NCBI RefSeq assembly: GCF_000372865.1
Contig: NZ_KB889965.1
Span: 1,261,902-1,325,901 of the forward strand
Source: Methylosarcina fibrata AML-C10
GTDB taxonomy: Bacteria; Pseudomonadota; Gammaproteobacteria; Methylococcales; Methylomonadaceae
Direction of reading: 5' to 3'
Length of the DNA: 64,000 nt
The first letter of the stretch is position 1; every line of letters starts with the position of its first letter. A program made the position numbers and the translations under genes. Below are positions 9,682 to 17,937 of this stretch, in pieces. Under the pieces are notes generated by a model. It had not been told where the DNA came from. It ran no database searches and saw nothing but the letters and a program-made list of their open reading frames with translations.

Positions 9682-11091
9682 ATGTCTGTAGAAAACGTTC
9701 TTAAAATGATCAAAGACAACGACGTAAAATTCGTTGATTTTCGATTCTGCGATACCCGCGGCAAAGAACAGCACGTCACTTTTCCTGCCCATTCGATCGA
9801 CGAAGATACTTTCGAAGAAGGCAACATGTTCGACGGCTCTTCCATTGCCGGCTGGAAACACATCAATGAATCGGACATGATTTTAATGCCCGATCCGTCC
9901 ACGGCCGTGATGGATCCGTTCTACGACGACGCGACCCTGATCCTGCGTTGCGACATCATCGAGCCCAAAAACATGCAGGGATACGAACGCGATCCCCGCT
10001 CGATCGCCAAACGCGCGGAAGCCTATCTGCAATCCAGCGGCATTGCCGATACCGCCTTCTTCGGGCCTGAGAACGAATTCTTCATTTTCGACGACGTCCG
10101 CTGGGGCGCCGACATGAGCGGGTCTTTCTACAAGATCGATTCCGAAGAAGCGGGCTGGAACTCGGAAAAAGTCTATACCGACGGCAACATCGGCCACCGT
10201 CCGGGCATCAAGGGCGGCTACTTTCCGGTCCCGCCGGTCGATTCATTCCAGGACATGCGTTCGGCCATGTGCCAGGTTCTGGAAGAAATGGGTCTGCGCA
10301 CCGAAGTTCACCATCACGAAGTCGCCACCGCCGGCCAATGCGAAATCGGCGTAAAATTCAACACGCTGGTCAAAAAAGCCGACGAAGTATTAGCCCTGAA
10401 ATACGTCGTTTCCAATATCGCCCATGCCTACGGCAAAACCGCAACGTTCATGCCGAAGCCTCTGGTCGGCGACAACGGCAGCGGCATGCACGTACATCAA
10501 TCGCTGGCGAAAGGCGGCGTCAACCTGTTTACCGGCGACCTTTACGGCGGCCTGTCCGAAACCGCGCTGTATTACATCGGCGGCATCATCAAGCACGCCA
10601 GAGCGCTCAATGCCTTCACCAACGCCTCGACCAACAGCTACAAACGTCTGGTTCCCGGTTTCGAAGCGCCGGTCATGCTGGCGTATTCTGCCCGCAACCG
10701 TTCCGCATCGATCCGGATTCCTTTCGTCAACAATCCGAAAGGCCGCCGCATCGAAGTCCGCTTCCCGGATTCGACCGCGAACCCTTACCTGGCTTTCTCC
10801 GCCATGCTGATGGCGGGCCTCGACGGCATTCAGAACAAGATCCATCCGGGCGATGCCATGGACAAAGACCTGTACGATCTGCCGGCCGAGGAAGCGAAAG
10901 AGATTCCTCAGGTTTGCCATGCGTTCGACCAGGCCCTGGAGGCTCTGGACAAGGACCGTGAATTTCTGACCCGCGGCGGCGTGTTCACCGATGACGTCAT
11001 CGACGGCTACATCGACCTGAAAATGGCCGACGTTACCCGTCTCAGAATGAGCACTCATCCGGTGGAATACGACATGTATTACAGCCTGTAA
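9682..11091 (+). CDS. glnA: Glutamine synthetase type I
   Basis: 469-residue GSI-beta glutamine synthetase, the entry enzyme for ammonium assimilation (glutamate + NH3 + ATP to glutamine), a dodecamer in the cytoplasm. Visible signatures are [10 protein letters not shown] near residue 52, the metal-site region FFGPENEFF (about 128), the ATP-site region [16 protein letters not shown] (about 257) and the adenylylation loop DKDLYDLP with its tyrosine near residue 397. A strong Shine-Dalgarno AGGAG precedes the ATG at 9682. Upstream sigma-54 and NtrC elements indicate control by NtrBC, encoded 180 bp downstream. Confidence 0.98.
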   Translation: MSVENVLKMIKDNDVKFVDFRFCDTRGKEQHVTFPAHSIDEDTFEEGNMFDGSSIAGWKHINESDMILMPDPSTAVMDPFYDDATLILRCDIIEPKNMQGYERDPRSIAKRAEAYLQSSGIADTAFFGPENEFFIFDDVRWGADMSGSFYKIDSEEAGWNSEKVYTDGNIGHRPGIKGGYFPVPPVDSFQDMRSAMCQVLEEMGLRTEVHHHEVATAGQCEIGVKFNTLVKKADEVLALKYVVSNIAHAYGKTATFMPKPLVGDNGSGMHVHQSLAKGGVNLFTGDLYGGLSETALYYIGGIIKHARALNAFTNASTNSYKRLVPGFEAPVMLAYSARNRSASIRIPFVNNPKGRRIEVRFPDSTANPYLAFSAMLMAGLDGIQNKIHPGDAMDKDLYDLPAEEAKEIPQVCHAFDQALEALDKDREFLTRGGVFTDDVIDGYIDLKMADVTRLRMSTHPVEYDMYYSL

Positions 11092-11116
11092 TCCGGGTTT
11101 CGGTTAAGCTCGACAA

Positions 11117-11140
11117 AACGCCCCGAACGGGGCGTTTTTT
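11117..11140 (+). terminator. Terminator of glnA
   Basis: Perfect stem AACGCCCC/GGGGCGTT with a GAAC loop and a six-T tail, 25 bp after the glnA stop. It separates glnA from ntrBC, which has its own promoter. Confidence 0.9.
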
Positions 11141-11211
11141 GTTTACCCCGGGATAAAAAAACATCTTCATACGCATCATATCCAGTGAACTTAGAACCGA
11201 TTTTTCATTTC

Positions 11212-11226
11212 TGGCGCATAAATTGC
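11212..11226 (+). promoter_or_regulatory. Sigma-54 promoter of ntrBC
   Basis: TGGCGCATAAATTGC matches the -24/-12 consensus with exact spacing and lies 43 bp before the ntrB ATG. No NtrC dyad is visible between the glnA terminator and this site. Confidence 0.7.
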
Positions 11227-11268
11227 TAAAAATTTAGAAACAAACTGTCCAGCTCCCAAGAGAAGCCC

Positions 11269-12318
11269 ATGTATAAGCGGATACTTGATCACCTCAATGC
11301 GGCCATCCTCGTATTTGATTGCAATCTGATTCTCACTTACCTCAACAATGCAGGAGAAATCTTGCTCGCCGACAGCGCCAATCATCTGATCGGCAACAGT
11401 GCCGCCGACATTTTCAAATCCTCGGACCCGGCGTTTCTGATCAATCTGAAACAATCCATCACCATGGAGAAGCCCCTGGTAGATCATGCGCTCACCCTGA
11501 ACCGCCTCAGCCAGAGCGTTACCATCAACTTCAGCGCGACGCCACTGGTAACGGACGAAAAAGTCAGTGAATTGCTGGTGGAACTCCATCAGGTCGATAA
11601 TCATTTGCGCATTTCGAAGGAGGAACAATTGCTGACGCAGCAAACCACCGCCAAGCTGCTGGTCCGGGGCCTCGCCCACGAGATCAAGAACCCGCTCGGC
11701 GGCCTCCGCGGCGCCGCCCAATTACTCGACCTGGAGCTGAACGATCCCGACCTGAAGGAATATACACAGATCATCATCGCCGAATCCGACCGCCTGCAAG
11801 GATTAATGGATAAAATGCTGGGGCCCAACAAGCCGCCTAATAAAAAACCTTTAAACATCCATGAAATTCTGGAGCGGGTCAGACAATTGATTCAAGCCGA
11901 GGCGAGCAGCCATCTCTTGATAACTTGCGACTACGACCCCAGCATACCCACTATCCTGGGCGACAAGGATCAGTTGATCCAGGCGGTACTGAACATCGCC
12001 AGGAACGCGGTCCAGGCTTTGGAAGGCAAGGGAAACATCGTATTTAAAACCAGGATTCAACGCCAGATGACCATAGGGCGCAAATGTTACAAGTTGGCCG
12101 CAAGGTGCGATATCATCGATAACGGCCCCGGCATCGACGCCGAGATATTGAACCAGATTTTCTATCCGATGGTGACCGGAAGGGCGGAAGGCACCGGCCT
12201 GGGTTTGTCCATAGCGCAATCCTTAATTAATCAACATAACGGTTTAATCGAATGTAAAAGCGAACCGGGCAAAACGGTATTTTCAATATTCTTACCGATG
12301 GGAGCAAGCAATGAATAG
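11269..12318 (+). CDS. ntrB: Nitrogen sensor histidine kinase NtrB
   Basis: 349-residue cytoplasmic kinase/phosphatase of the nitrogen response. An N-terminal PAS domain (residues about 5-110) precedes a HisKA motif GLAHEIKNPLGGLRGAAQ with the phospho-histidine near residue 137. The ATPase domain shows the N box (NIARNAVQAL), DNGPGID and GTGLGLSIAQ. It has no membrane segments, as expected for NtrB, whose activity is set by P-II. It overlaps ntrC by 8 bp, implying translational coupling. An AGAGAAG ribosome site precedes the ATG. Confidence 0.95.
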   Translation: MYKRILDHLNAAILVFDCNLILTYLNNAGEILLADSANHLIGNSAADIFKSSDPAFLINLKQSITMEKPLVDHALTLNRLSQSVTINFSATPLVTDEKVSELLVELHQVDNHLRISKEEQLLTQQTTAKLLVRGLAHEIKNPLGGLRGAAQLLDLELNDPDLKEYTQIIIAESDRLQGLMDKMLGPNKPPNKKPLNIHEILERVRQLIQAEASSHLLITCDYDPSIPTILGDKDQLIQAVLNIARNAVQALEGKGNIVFKTRIQRQMTIGRKCYKLAARCDIIDNGPGIDAEILNQIFYPMVTGRAEGTGLGLSIAQSLINQHNGLIECKSEPGKTVFSIFLPMGASNE

Positions 12319-13723
12319 GCAAGAAACTGTTTGGATTATTGACGACGACAAATCCATTCGCTGGGTTGTAGAAAAAGCCTTGCAAAAAGCTCACATCGAT
12401 ACCCGATGCTTCGCCAATTCGACCGATCTGCTGGCCGCGCTCCGGCATGACCAACCCGATGCGCTCCTGACCGACATCCGCATGCCCGGAATGGACGGAC
12501 TGGAGCTTTTAAGCCAGATTCAAAAAATTCATCCCGAATTGCCGGTCATCGTGATGACCGCTCATTCCGACCTGGACAGCGCCGTTTCGGCGTTCCACGG
12601 CGGCGCTTTCGAATATCTGCCGAAACCGTTCGACATCAAGGAAGTCGTCGACCTGGCCCGGCGCGCCTGCACCCACAGCCGGCAGCAAAAAGAAACCGAA
12701 CAGGCGGCCGCCGCCGTGATCGAATCGGCGCCGGAAATCATCGGCGCGGCTCCCGCCATGCAGGAAGTGTTTCGTGCGATCGGGCGGCTGGCCCGCTCCA
12801 ATATCACCGTTTTGATCAACGGCGAATCGGGCACCGGCAAGGAACTGGTCGCCAAAGCCCTGCATCGGCACAGCCCCCGGGCCAAGAATCCTTTCATCGC
12901 TCTGAATATGGCGGCGATTCCCAAGGACCTCATGGAGTCCGAGCTTTTCGGCCATGAAAAAGGCGCCTTCACCGGCGCGCAAGCGCGGCGGGCCGGACGC
13001 TTCGAACAAGCTAACGGCGGCACACTGTTTCTCGATGAAATCGGCGACATGCCGGCCGAGCTGCAAACCCGGTTACTGAGAGTTCTCGCCGACGGCGAGT
13101 TTTATCCGGTCGGAGCGCATCATTCGATCAAAGTGGACGTGCGCATAATCGCCGCGACGCACCAGGATCTGGAAGCGCTCGTCGAGCAAGGCCGTTTCCG
13201 GGAGGATCTGTTCCATCGACTTAACGTGATCCGCATCCACATCCCTCCCCTACGCGACCGCAAGCAGGACATTCCTCTGTTGCTCCGGCATTTTCTGACT
13301 CAGGCCGCGCAGGAACTCAATACCGAAGTCAAAACCCTGAGACCCGACACCGAATCGTATTTAAGCAGTCTTGAGTGGCCAGGCAACGTCCGGCAACTGG
13401 AAAACTGCTGCCGCTGGCTGACGGTCATGGCTTCCGGCCGGGAAATTCATCTGCACGACCTTCCGCCCGAATTGCTGATGACGGCCACCGAAAAGGAAGT
13501 CAACGGAAACAATTGGGAAGCCTTGCTCCGGACCTGGATAGACCGTCAGTTGATGACCAAGGAAGCGGAAGTGGCCAAACACACCATTCCGGCCGTGGAA
13601 ACCATCCTGATCAAGGCCGCCTTGAACTTTACCCACGGCAAACGGCAGGAAGCCGCCCTGTTATTGGGTTACGGCCGGAACACGCTGACCCGCAAAATAA
13701 AGGAATTGGGAATCGAGGAATGA
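12311..13723 (+). CDS. ntrC: Nitrogen response regulator NtrC
   Basis: 470-residue sigma-54 activator. It has a receiver domain with the phospho-acceptor Asp in LLTDIRMPGMDG (near residue 54), then an AAA+ domain with Walker A GESGTGKE, the sigma-54-contact loop GAFTGA, Walker B TLFLDEIGDMP, and a C-terminal Fis-type helix-turn-helix (GKRQEAALLLGYGRNTLTRKIKELG). It is expected to bind the GCACC-N5-GGTGC sites found upstream of glnK2, glnA/porin and the right-edge gene. The order glnA-ntrB-ntrC is the classic proteobacterial one. Confidence 0.96.
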   Translation: MNRQETVWIIDDDKSIRWVVEKALQKAHIDTRCFANSTDLLAALRHDQPDALLTDIRMPGMDGLELLSQIQKIHPELPVIVMTAHSDLDSAVSAFHGGAFEYLPKPFDIKEVVDLARRACTHSRQQKETEQAAAAVIESAPEIIGAAPAMQEVFRAIGRLARSNITVLINGESGTGKELVAKALHRHSPRAKNPFIALNMAAIPKDLMESELFGHEKGAFTGAQARRAGRFEQANGGTLFLDEIGDMPAELQTRLLRVLADGEFYPVGAHHSIKVDVRIIAATHQDLEALVEQGRFREDLFHRLNVIRIHIPPLRDRKQDIPLLLRHFLTQAAQELNTEVKTLRPDTESYLSSLEWPGNVRQLENCCRWLTVMASGREIHLHDLPPELLMTATEKEVNGNNWEALLRTWIDRQLMTKEAEVAKHTIPAVETILIKAALNFTHGKRQEAALLLGYGRNTLTRKIKELGIEE

Positions 13724-13800
13724 TGCCCGGCCGGTACCGCAAGCCCGATAGCTCGAATTCCTATCGGCCGGCTAAAGCGCCGCCAGGCAAAGACTCCGAA

Positions 13801-15153
13801 TTAAACGAGCTTGCGATAGAGGGTGCTGCGGTCCAGACCGAGTACCCGGGCGGCTTGAATTTTATTGCCGCCGGTCATCTCCAGGACATGACGGATATAA
13901 GCCCGTTCGACGTCCGCCAGAGTCCATCCCTGCAGCATGGCCGCATCAAGAAAATCGCCCTCGTTCACGGGCAGTTTCGAAGCTTGCGCCAGGTCTTCCA
14001 GAAGCAAGGTATCGTGCTCGGCAAGCACAATGGCCCGTTCCAGCGTATTGGCCAGTTCCCGCACGTTGCCCGGCCAATGATAAGCCCGGATCCAGCGCAG
14101 AACTTCGACGGACAGGTTAACCGATCCATTTTTACCGAGCCGCCGGCAGATGGCATGGATTAATGCATCGACCAATTCGTCCATGTCCTCCTTGCGTTCT
14201 CTTAACGGAGGCACTTTGAGATTGATCACGTTCAACCGGTGATACAAGTCGGCGCGAAACATTTTTTCGTTGACGCGGTGCTCCAGCGGCTGATGAGTCG
14301 CCGCAATCAGGCGGACGTTCACCCGGGTTTCCCGGGTGTCGCCCAGCGCGCGCACAATCCCGGTTTCCAGTGCCTGCAACAGTTTCGGTTGTATTTCCAG
14401 GGGCAGCTCGGCGACTTCATCCAGAAACAGAGTGCCCATGTCGGCCTGTAGAAACAGTCCGGGCCGGTCCTTGCTGGCATCGGTAAAAGCGCCCTTGCGC
14501 ACGCCGAACAGCTCGCTCTCGACCAGATTGTGCGGCAACGCCGCACAATTCACCGCAATGAAAGGGCCTGAACGGTTGGGGCTGTTCTCGTGAATCCAGC
14601 GGGCGACGGCGCTCTTGCCGGTGCCGCTTTCGCCCGTCAGCAGCACCGTCGAATTCACCGCGGCCGCCCGTGTCGCCAAGCCGATCAACTGCCGCATGCA
14701 GGGGCTGCGCGTCACGAAAATGCTTTCATCGCTGTTCCCGTCGGCAGAATGGCCGAGTTTGACCGCAGTCCGGCGCATCCGGCGGTCTTCCAGCGCGCGG
14801 CTTACAGCCGCATAGAGTTCTTCGATGCGGAACGGCTTGGTTAGAAAGTCGCAAGCGCCCGCGCGAATGCTTTGCATCGCCAGATCGATGCTGCCGAAGG
14901 CCGTGATCAGTAACACCAACTGTTCCGGCCGTTTATGGTGAATCGCCGCCATTAATTCGAGACCGCGCATTTCGGGCATGACCACGTCGGAGATCACCAG
15001 GTCGAAAGGCTCCTTTTCGATCGCCTTGAGCGCCTGTTCGGTCCGGGTAAACCCGAGGACCGAGCAGCCCTCTTTCCGCAGCATTTCCAGCAGATAATCG
15101 ACTACGCCGGGATCGTCGTCGATGACCAGAAGGCGGGCGTTTTTCTCAATCAT
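13801..15153 (-). CDS. Sigma-54-dependent response regulator
   Basis: 450-residue NtrC-family regulator. It contains a receiver (Asp in LVISDVVMPEMRGLE), an AAA+ domain with GESGTGKS and TLFLDEVAELP, and a Fis-type C-terminus (GNKIQAARVLGLDRSTLYRKL). The sigma-54-contact loop reads GAFTDA instead of the usual GAFTGA. The ATG at 15153 overlaps the kinase stop as ATGA, supporting this start over a GTG at 15168. It is the second gene of a kinase-regulator pair transcribed away from the RND efflux operon, whose promoter is of the sigma-54 type, so that operon is its likely target. Clearly distinct from NtrC. Confidence 0.9.
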   Translation of the reverse strand: MIEKNARLLVIDDDPGVVDYLLEMLRKEGCSVLGFTRTEQALKAIEKEPFDLVISDVVMPEMRGLELMAAIHHKRPEQLVLLITAFGSIDLAMQSIRAGACDFLTKPFRIEELYAAVSRALEDRRMRRTAVKLGHSADGNSDESIFVTRSPCMRQLIGLATRAAAVNSTVLLTGESGTGKSAVARWIHENSPNRSGPFIAVNCAALPHNLVESELFGVRKGAFTDASKDRPGLFLQADMGTLFLDEVAELPLEIQPKLLQALETGIVRALGDTRETRVNVRLIAATHQPLEHRVNEKMFRADLYHRLNVINLKVPPLRERKEDMDELVDALIHAICRRLGKNGSVNLSVEVLRWIRAYHWPGNVRELANTLERAIVLAEHDTLLLEDLAQASKLPVNEGDFLDAAMLQGWTLADVERAYIRHVLEMTGGNKIQAARVLGLDRSTLYRKLV

Positions 15154-16625
15154 ACGGGTTTCTTCCACGGCAAACGAACAATGAACCGGCTGCCTTGGCC
15201 GGCTTCCGTTTCGGCGACCACCGTGCCGCCCATTTCGGTCACCAAGGTTTTAACCACGGCCAAGCCGAGGCCGGTCCCGCCTTGTTTACCGCGAGTGGTA
15301 AAGTAAGGCTCGAAAAGATGAGGCAAATGCTCGGGAGCGATACCCCTTCCCGTATCGCTGACGGTCAGTTGCAGGGACGGTATTTTCGTGTCGGCATAAA
15401 CAATCGAACTCTGCGCCAGATCGATATGAATGAACCCCGTCCCGGCAATGGCCGACAAGGCGTTGGACAGCAGATTCAACACGATCTGCTGGATGCTGTC
15501 CTGGTTGATCAGCAGCAACGGCAAAGCCTCGGGATGCGTGAAGCTGACGTTCACGCCCTGGCGCCGGGCTTCGAAACTCAGCATGTCGATCACTTCCGCA
15601 ATGGCCCGGACGACGTCGCACCATACCGGCTCGGAAGTACAGCGGGGCGAAAACTCCAGAAGACGCTGGACAATGCGCGTAATACGGTCGGTCTGATCGA
15701 CCAGAATGGCGGCGATTCGCCGCACCTCCCGCAAATCATCGCCCTCGCCCGCCAAAGCTCTTGCCCGGCCGTTGATGATTTGCAGAGGCGAGCCGATTTC
15801 GTGGGCCAGTCCTGCGGACAGTTGACCGATCGTGATCATTTTATCCGCGTTCTGCAGCGCCCGCTGGAGCTGCCGCCGCTGTAGCGTTTCTTCATCCAGA
15901 CGGCGGTAGGCGGAAAACAGCTCGGCGGTCATCCGGTTGAATTCCTGCCGCACCGAAGCGAGTTCGTCATTGCCGGTTACCGGCAACGGCTCCGGCGGAT
16001 CCGTGCCGTTCCGGAACGCCAGCATTGCCTGGCGGAGCTCTTGTAAAGGCCGGGAAATATAAAGATGGCCCAAAGCGAAACAGAGTAAGGAGGTGAATAA
16101 AATGAACGAGAAAAAGGACAACAGAATCGAGGTTTTGGTTTTGCTTAAGTCCTCTTTCATTTTTTGCAGCGAGCGCACCACCACCAGATTGCCCGGCATG
16201 GCGTCTGATGCCTTGTTAAACGGCAGTGACAACACCAGGAAGTCGGGTTCGTCCCCAGGAAAATAAAATAGTGTTGTTTTGCCGTCTAGTGCCGCCTGCA
16301 ATAAAGGAGACTCGATTTGCGCCGGCCATGGCAGGTTTTCCTCACCCGAACGGATAATGTGGCGGTTTTGTATGTAGATGCGCACGTCAATGGAAGGCTT
16401 AAGACGCTCTATTTGTTGCAAAAGCTCCTGCACGTCCTCGGTTTGCCGATCGCGCAAAGCGTTTTCGACGGCAACCAGCAAGCTGTAAGCCAATAGGCGG
16501 GTTTCATTTTCAACGTCATTTCGTAAATTTTCCGATTCGGTGCGAAGCTGATAGTTTCCGTAGATGCCGAACACCAGCAAGGACAAGACAAACAAAGATA
16601 AAGTTAATTTATAGATGACCGACAT
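15150..16625 (-). CDS. Membrane sensor histidine kinase
   Basis: 491-residue kinase. The first membrane helix (residues about 5-25, LTLSLFVLSLLVFGIYG) and a second (about 165-190) enclose a periplasmic sensor of about 140 residues, followed by a HAMP region. HisKA reads LSAGLAHEIGSPLQIING, and the ATPase domain shows NLLSNALSAI, DTGRGIAPEHLP and GGTGLGLAVVKTL. The ATG at 16625 is preferred because the first membrane helix starts right after it; an upstream ATG at 16743-16745 would lie inside the sigma-54 promoter of the divergent efflux operon. It is coupled to the response regulator by an ATGA overlap. The signal is unknown; an envelope or drug stress is plausible from the neighbouring pump. 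Confidence 0.9.
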   Translation of the reverse strand: MSVIYKLTLSLFVLSLLVFGIYGNYQLRTESENLRNDVENETRLLAYSLLVAVENALRDRQTEDVQELLQQIERLKPSIDVRIYIQNRHIIRSGEENLPWPAQIESPLLQAALDGKTTLFYFPGDEPDFLVLSLPFNKASDAMPGNLVVVRSLQKMKEDLSKTKTSILLSFFSFILFTSLLCFALGHLYISRPLQELRQAMLAFRNGTDPPEPLPVTGNDELASVRQEFNRMTAELFSAYRRLDEETLQRRQLQRALQNADKMITIGQLSAGLAHEIGSPLQIINGRARALAGEGDDLREVRRIAAILVDQTDRITRIVQRLLEFSPRCTSEPVWCDVVRAIAEVIDMLSFEARRQGVNVSFTHPEALPLLLINQDSIQQIVLNLLSNALSAIAGTGFIHIDLAQSSIVYADTKIPSLQLTVSDTGRGIAPEHLPHLFEPYFTTRGKQGGTGLGLAVVKTLVTEMGGTVVAETEAGQGSRFIVRLPWKKPV

Positions 16626-16647
16626 AATGGCGTATTTTGCGCCGTCG

Positions 16648-16664
16648 TGATGCAATATGCAACA
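16648..16664. promoter_or_regulatory. Candidate activator site for the RND operon
   Basis: TGATGCAATATGCAACA is a 17-bp dyad with 6-bp arms and one mismatch. It lies 76 bp upstream of the -24 element of the RND promoter, a normal enhancer distance, in the divergent intergenic region next to the two-component genes. Confidence 0.4.
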
Positions 16665-16739
16665 GGCGCCGGCACGCGGCAAAACGCTCGGAAAGACTAA
16701 GAACAGGAAAAATAAGGGAATTTTTTCACTTATACTGGC

Positions 16740-16754
16740 TGGCAAGCATTTTGC
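16740..16754 (+). promoter_or_regulatory. Sigma-54 promoter of the RND efflux operon
   Basis: TGGCAAGCATTTTGC has TGGCA at -24 and TTGC at -12 with exact spacing. It lies 56 bp before the first ATG of the operon. Confidence 0.75.
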
Positions 16755-16809
16755 TTAACTAGGATATCCGTTTCGGTGAGACGAAACCTTAATCCACTGC
16801 TTTATTGAA

Positions 16810-17919
16810 ATGAAAAAAGGCCAACTACTCTTGCCAGCATTGTGCTTGTTCCTGGCAGCCTGCTCCTCGAAAAATGAAACCGATTCGGTCGATACCCATC
16901 AAGTCATCACTCCTATCGTCAAAGACATTGTTTACAGCAGCGAATACGTAGCCGAAATCCATTCGATAAGAAACGTCGAGATTCGGAGCAAGGTCCGAGG
17001 CTATATTGAAAAAAATCACGTCGACGAAGGCCAGCCGGTAAAAAAAGGCCAACCGCTTTTCGATTTGAGCACTTCGGAGTTTGAAAAAGAGCTCCAGAAG
17101 GCCGACGCCGTGTATAAAAACGCGATCGCCGATTTGAAGGCCTCCGAAGTCGAACTGGACAACGTCAAATTGCTGGTGGCGAAAAACATCGTCTCCGGGG
17201 CCGAACTTCGTGTCGCACAAGCCAAAAGCGAGGCATTGCGCGCCGACGTTGAGGAAGCCAGGGCAAATAAGGACAAAACCGCGCTGCATATTTCGTTTGC
17301 CCACATCAAAGCACCCTTCGACGGAGTGATCAACCGCATACCGAACAAGGTCGGCAGCCTGATCCAGGAAGGGGACATGCTGACCACGATTTCCGACAAT
17401 CGGGAAGTTTTCGCCTATTTCAATTTGTCGGAAATCGATTATCTGAATTACATCGTCGCCGAAAACAATAAAATCAAGAACGTGAGTTTAAGGCTCGCCA
17501 ATAATGCCCTTTATCGGCACGAAGGAAAAATTGAAGCGATCGAGAGCGAATTCGATCCGTCCACGGGCAATATCGCCTTCAGAGCGCGGTTTCCGAATCC
17601 CGAAGCGATTCTGAAACACGGTGCCAATGGCAAAATCATTGTTAAAAAGCATCTTAAAAAGGCCATGCTCGTTCCACAAAAATCCACCTTTGAAATTCAG
17701 GACAAGCTCTATGTTTTCGTGGTGAATCCCGAGAACGTGCTGAAGCAAAGGAACATCATTCCCCAAATGCGTTTTCAGGAGTTTTATGTCGTGGAATCCG
17801 GTTTATCCGAAAGTGAGCTCATACTGTTCGAGGGCGCGGAGACTATGAAGGACGGTGCCAAAATTCAGCCGGAGCCTGTCGAACCGGCCAAAGCCATGCC
17901 GTTGAACAGCAAGGATTAA
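16810..17919 (+). CDS. RND efflux periplasmic adaptor lipoprotein
   Basis: 369-residue membrane-fusion protein. A lipoprotein signal peptide ends in FLAACSS with the lipidated Cys at residue 18. It has a biotinyl-lipoyl-like hairpin (VRGYIEKNHVDEGQPVKKGQPLF), a helical hairpin (about 90-160) and the barrel region (IKAPFDGVINRIPNKVGSL). It links the inner-membrane pump to the outer-membrane channel encoded downstream. Phrases such as VFAYFNLSEIDYLNY are, in my recollection, more typical of Bacteroidetes adaptors than of AcrA/MexA. First gene of a three-gene operon; 18 bp separate it from the pump. Confidence 0.92.
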   Translation: MKKGQLLLPALCLFLAACSSKNETDSVDTHQVITPIVKDIVYSSEYVAEIHSIRNVEIRSKVRGYIEKNHVDEGQPVKKGQPLFDLSTSEFEKELQKADAVYKNAIADLKASEVELDNVKLLVAKNIVSGAELRVAQAKSEALRADVEEARANKDKTALHISFAHIKAPFDGVINRIPNKVGSLIQEGDMLTTISDNREVFAYFNLSEIDYLNYIVAENNKIKNVSLRLANNALYRHEGKIEAIESEFDPSTGNIAFRARFPNPEAILKHGANGKIIVKKHLKKAMLVPQKSTFEIQDKLYVFVVNPENVLKQRNIIPQMRFQEFYVVESGLSESELILFEGAETMKDGAKIQPEPVEPAKAMPLNSKD

Positions 17920-17937
17920 CCCTGAATAAGGATCATC

